This document shows positions 1 through 11,559 of a DNA stretch of 34,846 bases, piece by piece; the stretch's first letter is position 1; each line of letters begins with the position of its first letter. The DNA comes from an uncultured Bacteroidia bacterium (lineage in GTDB: Bacteria > Bacteroidota > Bacteroidia > Bacteroidales > Prolixibacteraceae), in the NCBI GenBank assembly GCA_903834845.1, contig CAILKW010000349.1, forward strand, positions 1 to 34,846, written 5' to 3'. Made by a program: the position numbers and the translations under genes. The notes under the pieces were generated by a model. The model saw nothing but the letters and a program-made list of their open reading frames with translations, did not search any database and had not been told where the DNA came from.

Positions 1-111
1 ATTTAAAATTTCTCATTGCAATAATCTATTAATAAACTAATTAATCGTTCCTGGTGCTTTTAATGCAAAAATAATATCTTTTAGTGTTATAGAAAAACGA
101 TTTATACTATT

Positions 112-753
112 TTAACCCTTTAATATTTTTCTACTTATTCCGTCTGGATAATCATTATTAATAATTTGATCTCTAATTAACTGATAGTCTGCAATATTAT
201 TGACAAAATCTACATTGGAAGTGTCAATAATCAATACCGGGAAATCCGACTGCTGCGAAAAAAAATTAAAATATCCTTCTCTGATAGTCTTAAGGTAACT
301 CTTTTCAATTGATTTTTCGTATTCACGCCCACGCTTCTGAATATTTTCAATCAACCTATTCTCATCCAAATGCAAATAAACATACAAATCAGGCTTTGGC
401 AAACGCTCGTAAATTATATCAAAAAACTTACGATAAAGATTGTACTCATCCGGAGCAAGCGTATTTTGAGCAAAAATCAACGACTTCATAAAATAGTAAT
501 CGGAGATAGTCAGTTTGTGAAAAAGATCGCGGCTGGTAATATTAGCTTTAAGCTGAGAGTAGCGTTCGGCAAGAAAGGAGAGCTCAAGAGGAAAAGAATA
601 TTTAGCAGGATCGCTATAAAACTTAGGCAAAAAAGGATTATCAGAGAAACCCTCCAGAATTAATCTACTGTTCAAATCTACACTAAGCATTGTTGCCAAT
701 GTTGTTTTTCCAGCACCTATATTTCCCTCAATCACAAGATAATCAATACTCAT
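112..753 (-). CDS. Deoxynucleoside kinase family protein (deoxyadenosine/deoxyguanosine kinase-like)
   Basis: ORF with N-terminal P-loop IEGNIGAGKTTLA and an RGREYEKSIEKSYL lid-like region typical of dNKs. Confidence 0.9.
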   Translation of the reverse strand: MSIDYLVIEGNIGAGKTTLATMLSVDLNSRLILEGFSDNPFLPKFYSDPAKYSFPLELSFLAERYSQLKANITSRDLFHKLTISDYYFMKSLIFAQNTLAPDEYNLYRKFFDIIYERLPKPDLYVYLHLDENRLIENIQKRGREYEKSIEKSYLKTIREGYFNFFSQQSDFPVLIIDTSNVDFVNNIADYQLIRDQIINNDYPDGISRKILKG

Positions 754-803
754 ATAATGTTCTTATGTCAGTTGCGAAAATACAAACAAAAAATTTTGGG
801 AAC

Positions 804-829
804 AAAAAAATGCCCGGTAATTCCGGGCA
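804..829 (-). terminator. Rho-independent terminator downstream of pnp
   Basis: TGCCCGG-TAATT-CCGGGCA perfect stem; on the minus strand it is followed by a T7 run. Confidence 0.8.
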
Positions 830-844
830 CTTAAGCTATTTTTA

Positions 845-3088
845 TTATTGATTTGGCTTCCGAAGAGAATGGCTATGGCTTGGCTCTCTCGTTTCATTTC
901 GATCTGGACGAGGGGCACGTTCGCTTCTTTCACCTTTATTCTCACCTTTACTATCACTGGTAGTCTGACTTTCAGGTTTTGGAAGTAAAGCTTTACGCGA
1001 AAGTTTTAGTTTACCTGAACGTTGGTCAACTTCGAGTAATTTAACTTCAACGATATCACCAACTTTCAATACACTTTCAGGGTTTTCGATTCTTTTCCAA
1101 TCTATCTCAGAAACATGAAGCAACCCTTCTTTGCCAGGCATAATTTCGACAAAAGCTCCAAACTGCACTATTGACTTCACTTTCCCCTTGTAAATTTCGC
1201 CAACTTCGGGTAATGAAACAATGGCGCGAATTCTGGCAATCGCGGCGTCAATAGAGTCTTTGTCAGGTGCACTAATCTCAATCCGTCCAAAATCATCAAT
1301 TTCTTCGATAGCAATAGTTGCTTTTGTATCTGCCTGAATCTGCTGGATAATTTTACCACCAGGACCAATTACCGGTCCGATCATATCCTTAGGAATCATC
1401 ATAGTGACAATTCGTGGAACATTAGGCTTATAATCTTCACGAGCTTCACTGATTACTTCAAGTATTTTTCCAAGAATATGAGCTCTTCCCTCTTTTGCTT
1501 GCTGTAAGGCTTCAGCCATTACCTGATATGACAAACCTTCCACCTTAATGTCCATCTGGGTAGCTGTTATCCCTTTGGTTGTACCAGTTACTTTAAAGTC
1601 CATATCTCCCAAATGATCCTCATCGCCAAGAATATCGGAAAGAACTGCGAATTTATCAGAACCTTTATCAGTAATAAGACCCATCGCTATTCCCGAAACT
1701 GGTCGTTTCAGGTGAATACCGGCATCAAGCATAGCCATAGTTCCTGCACAAACAGTTGCCATCGAGGAAGAACCGTTTGATTCAAGAATATCTGAAACTA
1801 CCCTAACAATATAAGGAAAACCATCCGGAATCATACGTTTCAATCCGCGGTGTGCTAAATTTCCGTGACCAATCTCACGGCGCGAAAGTCCTCGTGGAAC
1901 TTTTGCTTCTCCGGTACTGAAAGGAGGGAAATTATAATGTAGCAAAAAACGTTCGCGACCTTTAAGTGTTACATTATCAATAATTTTCTCATCCATCTTT
2001 GTTCCCAGAGTAACACTTGTCAGAGATTGTGTCTCACCACGAGTAAAGATTGCCGAACCATGTGACCCCGGCAGGTAAGCTACTTCACCCCATATTGGTC
2101 GAATCTGGGTTGTTGAACGGCCATCAAGACGTACTCCGTCATCAAGGATCATCCGGCGCATTGCCTCTTTTTCAACGTCGTGATAATAACGTGAAATCAG
2201 GTTTTTATTAATTTCACCAGACTCTTTTCCTTCGCTGTAAGTAGCTACAAAATCTTCTTTAATTTTTGCAAAAGAACTAATTCTCAATTGTTTATCATTA
2301 ATAAGAGAACGAGCAGTTTCATAAGCTTTCTGGTATGTCTCTTTCCAGAGTAATTCGCGAAGTACTTCGTCATTTTGTTCATGACAATAATCACGTTTTT
2401 GGATGCCAACTTCGGCGGCCAATTCCTCTTGTAATTTACAGTGGATTTTGATGTTATCGTGGGCAAATTTGATAGCAGCGAGCATTTCCTCTTCAGAAAC
2501 CTCGTCCATCTCGCCCTCAACCATCATTATGTTGTCATAAGAAGCACCAACCATTATATCAATGTCAGCATTGGAAAGTTGTTCAGCCGAGGGATTAATT
2601 ACGAACTTTCCGCCTATACGACTTACACGTACCTCCGAAATTGGTCCATTAAATGGAACATCTGATACTGCGAGAGCAGCTGAGGCAGCCAAACCTGCAA
2701 GGCAATCAGGCATTTCGTTTTTTCCCGATGATATCAGTGTTATCATTACTACCGTCTCAGCATGAAAATTATCGGGAAATAGCGGACGCAATACACGGTC
2801 AACCAGACGGGCGATCAGAATCTCATCGTCCGAAGGCCTACCCTCTCTTTTAAGAAATCCACCGGGAAATCTTCCGGCTGCCGAGAATTTTTCACGGTAG
2901 TCAACAGAAAGCGGCATGAAATCAACGTTTTCAGCAGCCTCTCTCGCTGAAACTACAGTAGCAAGCAACATGGTATCACCCATTTTTACCACAACTGCAC
3001 CATCGGCTTGTTTTGCCAATTTACCGGTTTCGATGTTAATCGTACGGCCATCGCCCAGATCAATCGTCTTACTAATAGCTTTGTACAT
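845..3088 (-). CDS. pnp: Polyribonucleotide nucleotidyltransferase (PNPase)
   Basis: 747 aa; duplicated RNase PH domains, KH ([16 protein letters not shown]) and S1 ([33 protein letters not shown]) domains. Confidence 0.97.
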   Translation of the reverse strand: MYKAISKTIDLGDGRTINIETGKLAKQADGAVVVKMGDTMLLATVVSAREAAENVDFMPLSVDYREKFSAAGRFPGGFLKREGRPSDDEILIARLVDRVLRPLFPDNFHAETVVMITLISSGKNEMPDCLAGLAASAALAVSDVPFNGPISEVRVSRIGGKFVINPSAEQLSNADIDIMVGASYDNIMMVEGEMDEVSEEEMLAAIKFAHDNIKIHCKLQEELAAEVGIQKRDYCHEQNDEVLRELLWKETYQKAYETARSLINDKQLRISSFAKIKEDFVATYSEGKESGEINKNLISRYYHDVEKEAMRRMILDDGVRLDGRSTTQIRPIWGEVAYLPGSHGSAIFTRGETQSLTSVTLGTKMDEKIIDNVTLKGRERFLLHYNFPPFSTGEAKVPRGLSRREIGHGNLAHRGLKRMIPDGFPYIVRVVSDILESNGSSSMATVCAGTMAMLDAGIHLKRPVSGIAMGLITDKGSDKFAVLSDILGDEDHLGDMDFKVTGTTKGITATQMDIKVEGLSYQVMAEALQQAKEGRAHILGKILEVISEAREDYKPNVPRIVTMMIPKDMIGPVIGPGGKIIQQIQADTKATIAIEEIDDFGRIEISAPDKDSIDAAIARIRAIVSLPEVGEIYKGKVKSIVQFGAFVEIMPGKEGLLHVSEIDWKRIENPESVLKVGDIVEVKLLEVDQRSGKLKLSRKALLPKPESQTTSDSKGENKGERSERAPRPDRNETREPSHSHSLRKPNQ

Positions 3089-3144
3089 AATTGAAAAAAA
3101 TAATTTTATTAATATTTGATATAGATTGGTGGGGGTTTAAGATT

Positions 3145-3172
3145 TAAAAAAAGGCAATCCGAAAATTGCCTT
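3145..3172 (-). terminator. Hairpin terminator/attenuator between rpsO and pnp
   Basis: AAGGCAAT-CCGAAA-ATTGCCTT stem followed on the minus strand by a T run. Confidence 0.65.
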
Positions 3173-3183
3173 TCTGTAATCCT

Positions 3184-3453
3184 TTATTTACGAAGGTTGA
3201 GTTCCTTAATAATGGCACGGTAGCGATCGATGTGTTTCCTTTTGAGATAATCCAGTAACGAACGGCGTTTACCAACCAATCCGATCAGCGCACGTTGCGT
3301 ACCGAAATCTTTTTTGTTCACTTTCAGATGTTCCGTAAGGTGACTAATTCTGAATGAGAAAAGGGCTATCTGTCCTTCAACAGAGCCTGTGTTAGTGGCA
3401 GTAGTGCCATGCTTTTCGAAAATCTCCTGCTTTTTTTCTGTTGTTAAATACAT
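3184..3453 (-). CDS. rpsO: 30S ribosomal protein S15
   Basis: 89 aa; S15 signature TGSVEGQIALFSFRISHLTEHLK...RRSLLDYLKRKHIDRYRAII; upstream of pnp as commonly found. Confidence 0.97.
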   Translation of the reverse strand: MYLTTEKKQEIFEKHGTTATNTGSVEGQIALFSFRISHLTEHLKVNKKDFGTQRALIGLVGKRRSLLDYLKRKHIDRYRAIIKELNLRK

Positions 3454-3748
3454 TACTTAAAGAATTAAAAAAATTGTACAATCATTGCGCCGCAGTATTC
3501 GTGTTCGATATCAACGGATCAACATTATTTAAAAACCGGCACAAAAGTATAAAATTATCTCCGAATATTTAACGATTGCTTGGATTTAATTTGAGCAACG
3601 CCTGTAGTGAAAGATACAATTCCCAAACGTACAAGTGTTTGTATTATATAGTATATGTATATTTCTGATTTATAATGTATTTATATTTATCTCACTTAAA
3701 AAATACAATTACAATTGCAAAAACCTACATCCCGTAAATCAATTTGGT

Positions 3749-4774
3749 TCACATTTTCCCCTCAAGGAATTTGTTGAGATTTCGAACCTGTAAGGGAGAC
3801 CCTAAAACAAAAAGTTGATCCAGAGAACTAAGAATATAATCGCTTCCAGGATTAAAAACGTACTTGCCTTCTCCGTTTTTCAATCCTATTATAGTAGTTC
3901 CTGTTTCACTTCCCATCTTCAATTCACCAATAGTTCTCCCAAAATTAGATGCTGCCATATTTCTGCAATGTACTTCATGAATACTAACATCACGATTACG
4001 CTGAAGTAAAATGTATTCAACGAACTCAACCACATCAGGTTGTGTTACCAACCGAGCCATTCGCTGACCTCCCATACGCTCAGGCATAATTACATTTGTA
4101 GCACCTGCTCTTCTGAGTTTAGTATCAGAGCCAATTTCGGAAGCACGACTTATGATTGTTAATCCTGGATTCATACTACGGGCGGTTAGCACAACAAACA
4201 TATTGTCAGCATCGTTAGGAGTAGTTGCTATTAATGCTCTTGCATGATCAATGCCCGCAGTGCGAAGTACCTCCTCATTTGTGGCATCACCCTGAACGAA
4301 CAGAAGGTTTGGATCCTCCTGAATGCGCGAAATTGCATTTTCTCTCCGCTCTATGATCACAAACGGGTGGTTATGATCTGTCAATTCCAGGGCAGCCTGT
4401 TCGCCATTCCTACCATAACCGCAAATGATCACATGATCGGTTAATTTTTCAATCCTTTTGCTCACTCTGTTTTTTTTTAATTTTTTTACAAATTCACCAT
4501 CAATAAAAAACCGGACAACACTTGACCCTACAAAGGCAAAGCTGCCAAGGCTAAAGATAATTAAGAATGAAACGAACAACTTTCCCTGGGGGGAAAGAGG
4601 TCTCACAACCTCAAATCCAACAGTTGAAACGGACAGAACAGTCATATATAAAGAGTCTGTAAATCCGTATCCCTCAATAAAATGAAAGCCTACAATGCCA
4701 GTTGAAAATACTGAAACTATTAAAACTACTGCAATTCTGACAGTGCTGGATTTTTGTTCTTCAAATTGGTTCAT
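3749..4774 (-). CDS. Potassium channel with TrkA-N (RCK) and TrkA-C domains
   Basis: Two TM segments around a STVGFEVVRPLS pore, then Rossmann HVIICGYGRNGEQAA (TrkA-N). Confidence 0.9.
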   Translation of the reverse strand: MNQFEEQKSSTVRIAVVLIVSVFSTGIVGFHFIEGYGFTDSLYMTVLSVSTVGFEVVRPLSPQGKLFVSFLIIFSLGSFAFVGSSVVRFFIDGEFVKKLKKNRVSKRIEKLTDHVIICGYGRNGEQAALELTDHNHPFVIIERRENAISRIQEDPNLLFVQGDATNEEVLRTAGIDHARALIATTPNDADNMFVVLTARSMNPGLTIISRASEIGSDTKLRRAGATNVIMPERMGGQRMARLVTQPDVVEFVEYILLQRNRDVSIHEVHCRNMAASNFGRTIGELKMGSETGTTIIGLKNGEGKYVFNPGSDYILSSLDQLFVLGSPLQVRNLNKFLEGKM

Positions 4775-6038
4775 GTAATATTATTTTATGTCCGATAGTG
4801 CAATCGAGGCATTTCCGAGGCTCACAATAGTTGTGCTGCAACTGTAGCAATGCCTGCGATTCAAGTGCATTTGAAGCTACAACTCCTGCTCCTGCCCATC
4901 GGCTAATCAGACTGTTATTCTCCGGTGGCATCTGCTCAAGAATCTCGAGTGCTCTGTCTTTCAAAAATAGTTTATTTTGGCTTTCACCAAACAAAAAATA
5001 AAAGGGAACCACAACATTTATAACAATTAGACTGAAAATCTGCTCTCCGAACACCTTTTTCCTATTAACCGATGGTTTATTAAAGCTGTAGTGATTGTCC
5101 CAATAAGCTGAAGCAGAAACAGAAAACAGCGTCTTTAAATCCTCAAGGTTATTGGATTCAATTACTGCGGTAAATAGGCCTCTCGAAACATGAATCAGTG
5201 CCGCAAACTGTGCCAGCCTTAGTGTCGGAAAATTTCCTGGGTGCATTCTCATAAATTTCCATACATGGCCTTCTACAGGTTTCAACCCATATTTACCCGC
5301 AAGAAAACGATACTCTTTTCGAAGATCAATATAGTAATCATCACCAAATAATTCATCACCCAACAGCCCTGCTTGTCCGAAAAGTAGTGCCTCAATCTGA
5401 AACAATGAATCATGATGTTTTGCAAGTACCGACTGTGGCAAAGAACGAGCTACCATTTCGAAAGGGAGAGAGTTCTCACGAAGTCCAAAGCTTCGGGCGA
5501 GCATACGATAAAAAGTCTCGCTCCAATCATCTTTTGTTTCGAAAAGAACCTTACTTATAGTTTCTATTTTTTGCTTTAAACGCTCAATCATTACCCCGTT
5601 AAGGAAAAATTTGACTCGAAAAGGATCAACCTGATAAAGCAATGAAGCACAGCCAATCCATTCATGGCTTTTGATAAGCAATTCATAATTATCTTCAATC
5701 CATTTGGGCCAATTGATTACAAAAACAGGTACACTTGAGCCAATATCATTAATAACCGGAATATCAGCCATGGCAACCACATGTAAAATTGTATTCCTGT
5801 AGGCAGGATCGCTCTGATGGCCATGTTTGTTCCAATCAGAAGCCTTTAGGTGAATCTCGATATTTCCTGCCCATAATGTCCCTGCAATTTTTATTCTCGC
5901 ATCAAAAAAATCGGGTCCTGCATTAGTATTATGCCGTCCCGGATGTACAATTTGCAGTGATTCTCCTTCTTCAGTATAAAGGGAATCATCCTTGTACAAC
6001 TTGTTATTCCATATAAAATGAATAAATTCCTCTTTCAT
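4761..6038 (-). CDS. DUF2851 family protein
   Basis: 425 aa; recognisable N-terminus (HFIWNNKLY...LQIVHPGRHNTNAGPDFFDARIKI...WAGNIEIHLKASDW) and C-terminal CxxCxxxxKC-like motif; overlaps the channel gene by 14 bp. Confidence 0.85.
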   Translation of the reverse strand: MKEEFIHFIWNNKLYKDDSLYTEEGESLQIVHPGRHNTNAGPDFFDARIKIAGTLWAGNIEIHLKASDWNKHGHQSDPAYRNTILHVVAMADIPVINDIGSSVPVFVINWPKWIEDNYELLIKSHEWIGCASLLYQVDPFRVKFFLNGVMIERLKQKIETISKVLFETKDDWSETFYRMLARSFGLRENSLPFEMVARSLPQSVLAKHHDSLFQIEALLFGQAGLLGDELFGDDYYIDLRKEYRFLAGKYGLKPVEGHVWKFMRMHPGNFPTLRLAQFAALIHVSRGLFTAVIESNNLEDLKTLFSVSASAYWDNHYSFNKPSVNRKKVFGEQIFSLIVINVVVPFYFLFGESQNKLFLKDRALEILEQMPPENNSLISRWAGAGVVASNALESQALLQLQHNYCEPRKCLDCTIGHKIILHEPI

Positions 6039-6149
6039 TGGTTTACATCTTTAGCTTACCGCAAGATACAAAAAATTTAAAACAAAACTTCGTAAACTAA
6101 ATATTTACAGGAATAAAAACCGATATAGTGGTTTGAAATCAAATTCAAA

Positions 6150-7175
6150 CTATTTCGTTAAGAAACAAACTTTTACAGGAAGGTGGTCGCTTGTTCCACC
6201 GTGATACTTTGGTCCAAGATAGGTTCTAAATGGCTTTTTTCCTAGAAAATTTGGGTCAGGCTCTAATAAAAAGTCAAAATTACATATACCGCTTTGTTCC
6301 AAATCCATAAGTAATACCTTGTTTGATAATAGATTATTTGATATTATTATTTGATCGAAAATTTCCCATTGGCCACCGTTACGTATTGTTCCATCGGCAT
6401 TCCTTGTCCAAAAAGTTGAAAGATTAATTAAAAAGGAAGGTTCATTGTTCCCCGGATATGGAAGGGCTTTCAAAATATTGGTAAAACATTTTTCTTTCGG
6501 TGTGGCATTAAAATCGCCCATGAGTAAAATATTGGCATCTGGATTTTTAATATACAATGAATCAAGGCTTTGTCGCACTATTCGAGCTGTTATGTTTCGC
6601 TTTTCCTTAGTTTCGATATATCCGCCGCTTCTCGAAGGCCAATGATTGACAAAGAAGTGGATTTTCTCCTTTTCAATCTCTCCTGTAAAATGAAGAATGT
6701 CTCGTGATTTGAAGAAGTACTTTCCCAGGCTTGCTATTGGAATAAACTCAAAATCAAGAGGATTTACTCTGTCTTTACGAAATAGCAATGCTACGTCAAT
6801 ACCACGAGGATCGGGAGACTCTTTGTGAATAATACCGTAAGGAATTTGGTTTAAAGGGGTTTTGCTGATGAGCTGTTCAATCACCCAAATATTTTCCACT
6901 TCGGCAAGTCCAATGATATCAGGAAATTGACCACTACCTACAGTTATAAGAGTTTTATAAATCATTTTGATTTTAGCCTCGAAGCGTTCTCTTGTCCAAT
7001 GTTTTTCATTAAGTGGTGTAAACTCCTCATCGGCAGTTTCAGGGTCGTCCCATGTATCAAAAAGATTTTCAACATTGTAAAAAACAATATTGTATTTTTT
7101 CTGTGCTTCGGCGGGGGAATTGCCTGCGATTATAATCGCAAAAAAAATCAGAATCCATCTCAGAATCCCGGGCAT
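6150..7175 (-). CDS. Endonuclease/exonuclease/phosphatase family protein, secreted
   Basis: Signal peptide; NVENLFDT, IIGLAEVEN, VNHWPSRSGG, LLMGDFNATP and TSDHLPV motifs of the EEP fold. Confidence 0.9.
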   Translation of the reverse strand: MPGILRWILIFFAIIIAGNSPAEAQKKYNIVFYNVENLFDTWDDPETADEEFTPLNEKHWTRERFEAKIKMIYKTLITVGSGQFPDIIGLAEVENIWVIEQLISKTPLNQIPYGIIHKESPDPRGIDVALLFRKDRVNPLDFEFIPIASLGKYFFKSRDILHFTGEIEKEKIHFFVNHWPSRSGGYIETKEKRNITARIVRQSLDSLYIKNPDANILLMGDFNATPKEKCFTNILKALPYPGNNEPSFLINLSTFWTRNADGTIRNGGQWEIFDQIIISNNLLSNKVLLMDLEQSGICNFDFLLEPDPNFLGKKPFRTYLGPKYHGGTSDHLPVKVCFLTK

Positions 7176-7178
7176 AGA

Positions 7179-8615
7179 TTATTTTTTTGTTACGTTCTTT
7201 TTTTCAATTCGTTCGTAAGCCCCCAGATCGGGACCTTCATCGTCCAGTCTGTTTTCGTCCTTAAAATCAGTTGGATAAAATTTTGCATAATTGATTTTAC
7301 CAAAATCCTTTACAATAGACAAGGTATCTAATTCAAAATTACCTTTGTAAGGACTCTTAAAACGTGGGTTTACATTTCGGATGATATCAACAAAACGATT
7401 CGGCTCAATAAGTTTAAAAGTATCAGCAATTTGAATTAAGCTTCTGTCAAAAAGGTAATTCGATAAACCCTGTTTGTCCATCGAAACGAGTAACTCGTTT
7501 ACTCTGTTGCCTGTGATAATGCAATTTCCGAAAATAGCTTCTTTCAAATCACCGACAAACCTGACTCCGCTTTTATTATCAATCAGATAATTTGATACAA
7601 CCAGAGTCTCAGTAGTCCGTATTCCCGAAGTTAATAAATTATAGTAATTGGCAAAAGTTGTATGGTAAAACTGATAATCACCGCCAAGCAAAAGTGCAGT
7701 ATTATAGTATCTTACATTTGAAATTACACAATTATAAGCCAGAATTTTCGATTTCATTGCCCATATTCCCGACCAGCTCATATTCTCAATCCGTGTATTG
7801 GAGAGCTCTACAGAAGCAAAACCGCTATGCTCAATGGTTCCAACCTGTAAACCTATATTGGCATTTTTGATTTTTGCATAGTTTATTTTGTTATTATGAC
7901 TTCCTGAATAAAGGATGATACCGTTCCATTGATCGGGTATCTCGTTAAAGGCAGGTTCAAGACGATCACCTTTAAATTCAACGGGCTCTTCAAAAGTTCC
8001 ATTCACTTTTAAAGTTCCTTTTACTTTTAATCCTGCGTTTTTATGAAAGTAAATTGTAGTACCCGGCTCAATTGTCAGTGTTTGATTAGAGTCAACTAAG
8101 GCCTCACTGTAAACAAGATACGGGCGATCAGAATTCCAGATTGAAGTATTTATTATATTCGATTTAATCATTATAAAATCCTGTCCCCATGCCATAAGTT
8201 GCACCTTCTGCTCAACATTATTAATCCTGAAAATAATAGAGTCCTCAGTAATTAAAGGAACATTCTTTCCTGTTCTTGGAAGTGTAGCTTCAACAAAAAT
8301 GTAAATACTGTCCTGTGGTGCAATTTGTACATTGAAAGCTTCATTGGTAACTTCGCCGTTCACGTTTATTCGAAATCCGCTCAACTTTCCTCCTGCCAGT
8401 CTGACTGAAGAAATAACAGCATTTTCGTCTGATTGATTGATTACACGCAGATTTTTTGTTGTTGAGCCAATTGAGGTAAAAAGGGTATCGAAAGTTACTG
8501 TATCTGACGAAAAACGAAGTATTGAATCCGTAGCAGAGTTTATTTTCTCTTTTTCGCAGGCAAAGAAAAGAGAAAACACTCCGAAAATAAACAATATGTG
8601 CGCCAGACACTTCAT
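7179..8615 (-). CDS. Putative lipoprotein with right-handed parallel beta-helix-like repeats
   Basis: Signal peptide with cysteine (SLFFACEKE); repetitive NYAKIKNANIGLQVG / VELSNTRIENMSWSGI segments. Confidence 0.7.
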   Translation of the reverse strand: MKCLAHILFIFGVFSLFFACEKEKINSATDSILRFSSDTVTFDTLFTSIGSTTKNLRVINQSDENAVISSVRLAGGKLSGFRINVNGEVTNEAFNVQIAPQDSIYIFVEATLPRTGKNVPLITEDSIIFRINNVEQKVQLMAWGQDFIMIKSNIINTSIWNSDRPYLVYSEALVDSNQTLTIEPGTTIYFHKNAGLKVKGTLKVNGTFEEPVEFKGDRLEPAFNEIPDQWNGIILYSGSHNNKINYAKIKNANIGLQVGTIEHSGFASVELSNTRIENMSWSGIWAMKSKILAYNCVISNVRYYNTALLLGGDYQFYHTTFANYYNLLTSGIRTTETLVVSNYLIDNKSGVRFVGDLKEAIFGNCIITGNRVNELLVSMDKQGLSNYLFDRSLIQIADTFKLIEPNRFVDIIRNVNPRFKSPYKGNFELDTLSIVKDFGKINYAKFYPTDFKDENRLDDEGPDLGAYERIEKKNVTKK

Positions 8616-8692
8616 CTGATTGTCAGTTGATTGCGGTTAAAAACGCATTAAACCTGTTATTCTATAAAATTCCATTACAAATATAAAACAAG

Positions 8693-10165
8693 TTATCCAA
8701 TATCTTTAACGTTTTTTAACGAAACCGATGTTTTTTTTTGAATAAAAATCAACCCAAGAAAAGTTATTGCTCCGTTAATTATAATTAATTCAAAACCAAT
8801 TTGATAGCCATTAAACAATTGCTCTGAATTTGCATCAACAGCCCAGGCAATAAAAGGGGAGCATATAGTAATTAATGGAACCCAGCGATCTTTGACTTGT
8901 TTTCGAGTGAGAAACCCGAATGCAAACAGACCAAGAAGCGGCCCGTAGGTGTAGCCTGCGGCTTTAAAAACTGCAACAACTACACTTTGATCGTTAATAA
9001 TCCTGAAGATCATAATCACCATAAACAGCAAAAAGGAAAAAGCAATGTGGGTACGCTGCAACAGCTTTTTCATCATTTCCTGCGGACGGTTTTTTATATC
9101 CAAAAAATCAATACAAAAGGCGGTAGTCAGAGAGGTAAGAGCAGAATCTGCACTTGCGTAGTTTGCGGCTGTAATTCCCAGCAAAAAAAAGATTCCGATC
9201 ATCAAATTCATGTGATTAAGTGCGAGCATTGGGAACAGGTAATCCGATTTTTGAGGTAACTGAATCCCATTCGTATTGGCAAAAATGTATAGTAATACTC
9301 CAAGCAATAGAAACATTCCAACTACAAAGACAAAAATTGCACTGAAAGTAAGCATATTTTTTTGAGCTTCCTTCAGACTTTTGCAAGTAAGATTTTTTTG
9401 CATCATATCCTGATCAAGACCTACCATCACAATAGTGACAAAGATTCCGGCAATAAATTGTTTAAAAAAGTATTTGCCTGACTTCATATCCCATTCAAAT
9501 ATTCTCGAATAAGGATGCTCGTTAATTTTTTGCAATGTTTCAGCAACAGACCAATCGAAACTGGAAAATATATAGTAGATAGTTAGAAACACCGCACTCA
9601 ACAAAAATATGGTTTGTAAGGAATCTGTCCAGATTATTGTTTTTACACCTCCCCTGTAGGTATAAACCCAGATAAGGAAAATGCTGATCAATACAGTTAT
9701 AGCAAATGGAATACCTATAGCATCGAACAGAGCCAATTGAAGAACTTCAGCTACCAAATACATTCGAAAGGCAGCACCAATAGTTCTTGAGAGGAGAAAA
9801 AAGAAAGATCCCGATTTGTAAGAATAAAACCCCAATCGTTTCTCAAGATAAGTGTAAATCGAAATGAGGTTAAGTTTATAGTAAACAGGGAGAAGAACGA
9901 GTGCAACAATCCAGAACCCAACTAGATTTCCCATAATAAACTCGAAGTATGTACTTGCTGAGTTCCCCACTTCACCGGGAACAGAGATAAAAGTAACACC
10001 GGAAATCGTTGTACCGATCATTCCAAAGGCAACAATAAACCAGGGTGATTTACGGTTAGCGGTAAAAAAAGTATCGGTGGTTGCCGATTTGCCTGTGATT
10101 TGGGCAATTATTATAAGCATAAGAAAATAACCACCAAGCAGAAATGCTACCAGAATTGGATTCAT
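8693..10165 (-). CDS. Sodium:solute symporter (SSS family)
   Basis: About 13 hydrophobic segments; SSS features such as GTTISGVTFISVPGEVG and the YRGGVKTIIWTDSLQ region. Confidence 0.9.
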   Translation of the reverse strand: MNPILVAFLLGGYFLMLIIIAQITGKSATTDTFFTANRKSPWFIVAFGMIGTTISGVTFISVPGEVGNSASTYFEFIMGNLVGFWIVALVLLPVYYKLNLISIYTYLEKRLGFYSYKSGSFFFLLSRTIGAAFRMYLVAEVLQLALFDAIGIPFAITVLISIFLIWVYTYRGGVKTIIWTDSLQTIFLLSAVFLTIYYIFSSFDWSVAETLQKINEHPYSRIFEWDMKSGKYFFKQFIAGIFVTIVMVGLDQDMMQKNLTCKSLKEAQKNMLTFSAIFVFVVGMFLLLGVLLYIFANTNGIQLPQKSDYLFPMLALNHMNLMIGIFFLLGITAANYASADSALTSLTTAFCIDFLDIKNRPQEMMKKLLQRTHIAFSFLLFMVIMIFRIINDQSVVVAVFKAAGYTYGPLLGLFAFGFLTRKQVKDRWVPLITICSPFIAWAVDANSEQLFNGYQIGFELIIINGAITFLGLIFIQKKTSVSLKNVKDIG

Positions 10166-11388
10166 TTTATAGTTTTAAAATCGGGGTACAACAAATATTT
10201 TTGACGAATAACGGCATAATTTGCCAATTCTTCCTCCCAGGTTTTCCTAATTTCAGCTTCCGTTTTGCCTTCAAGGATAAGTTTCAAAGTCGTGTCATTT
10301 CCCATCAACTGATTAAACCATCGGCTTCTTGTCAGAAATTCATCTTTATTTTCAAACTTGAGAAGCCAGCTAATAAAATAAGATAGAGTGAACTGAGGAA
10401 TCTTCTTTAATTTACGGAAATCCTCACCAAAGCACAATTTGTCTTTTTGAAGAGGATTAATTTCCATTCCTTTCAAGCTCTGTGGCGTAAACGAAAACGA
10501 CCCGAAGGATTTATTCGGATAACCTAAAACCTGAAATGGGTGTTGTGTACCGCGTCCCACACTTACACTTGTTGCTTCAAAAAAACATAATGATGGGTAT
10601 AGCCTTATAGCTAAATAGTTAGGCAAATTTGGAGATGGTCTTACCGGCGGTTTGTATTTCCGGGAATGAGTATAATTCGCAACTTTAATTATTTCAATTT
10701 GGGTTTGAACACCATTTTTCAGCCATTTTTCACCATTGATCATAAGTGCCAATTCGCCTATTGTACAGCCATGAACTACGGGAATTGGATCCATTCCGAC
10801 AAATGACTGAAAGGCAGTTTGAAGAATCGGACCATCAAAATAGTTGCCATTCGGATTAGGACGGTCGAGAACAAGCATCTTTATATTGTTCTCTGCACAT
10901 GCCTCCATCATATAGTGCAAAGTGCTTATGAAAGTATAAAATCTGCATCCAACATCTTGTATGTCAAATATAATGATATCAATTCCTGTTAGTTGTTCTG
11001 CTGTTGGCTTTCGGTTTGTTCCATAGACTGAGATAATTGGAATACCAGTAGCGGCATCTTTTGAATTATCAATCAATTCACCTGCACCCGCTTCACCCCT
11101 AAACCCATGCTCAGGGGCAAAAATTTTAATTATCGTCATGTTATTGCTCAGCAGAAAGTCAACAAGATGCTGATAACCGATACGGGAAGTTTGATTAACT
11201 ACCAAACCCAATTTTTTCCCTTTCAATATTGGAAGATACAGATCGGGCTGATTTGCTCCGGTCAAAATCCTATTCCGGCTTGGATAACCTGTAAAGGCAA
11301 GACACAGAATTAACCAGAGCATTGTCAAGCGAAGTAACCAACTTCTGACTGTGAACATTTTCCGACTGTTTCCATTGACTTTAATCAT
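10162..11388 (-). CDS. DUF1343 / NamZ-like exo-beta-N-acetylmuramidase
   Basis: GLVVNQTSR, IIKIFAPEHGFRGEAGAGE, DIQDVGCRFYTFISTLHYMMEAC and LDRPNPNG motifs; 4-bp ATGA overlap with the symporter gene. Confidence 0.9.
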   Translation of the reverse strand: MIKVNGNSRKMFTVRSWLLRLTMLWLILCLAFTGYPSRNRILTGANQPDLYLPILKGKKLGLVVNQTSRIGYQHLVDFLLSNNMTIIKIFAPEHGFRGEAGAGELIDNSKDAATGIPIISVYGTNRKPTAEQLTGIDIIIFDIQDVGCRFYTFISTLHYMMEACAENNIKMLVLDRPNPNGNYFDGPILQTAFQSFVGMDPIPVVHGCTIGELALMINGEKWLKNGVQTQIEIIKVANYTHSRKYKPPVRPSPNLPNYLAIRLYPSLCFFEATSVSVGRGTQHPFQVLGYPNKSFGSFSFTPQSLKGMEINPLQKDKLCFGEDFRKLKKIPQFTLSYFISWLLKFENKDEFLTRSRWFNQLMGNDTTLKLILEGKTEAEIRKTWEEELANYAVIRQKYLLYPDFKTIK

Positions 11389-11559
11389 GATATTTTAAAA
11401 CTTAGGTATGCTTTGATAATGTGCGAAAGTATTGATATGATTTCAAAAAATACGATACTTTAGTGTTGTTTTTTATTAAAAAGATTTAAAGGTTTTCTTT
11501 TTCGTTGTTTTGTCTATTTTTGGGCGAAATCATTAAGCATGTTTTAAGTTTAAAAATAT

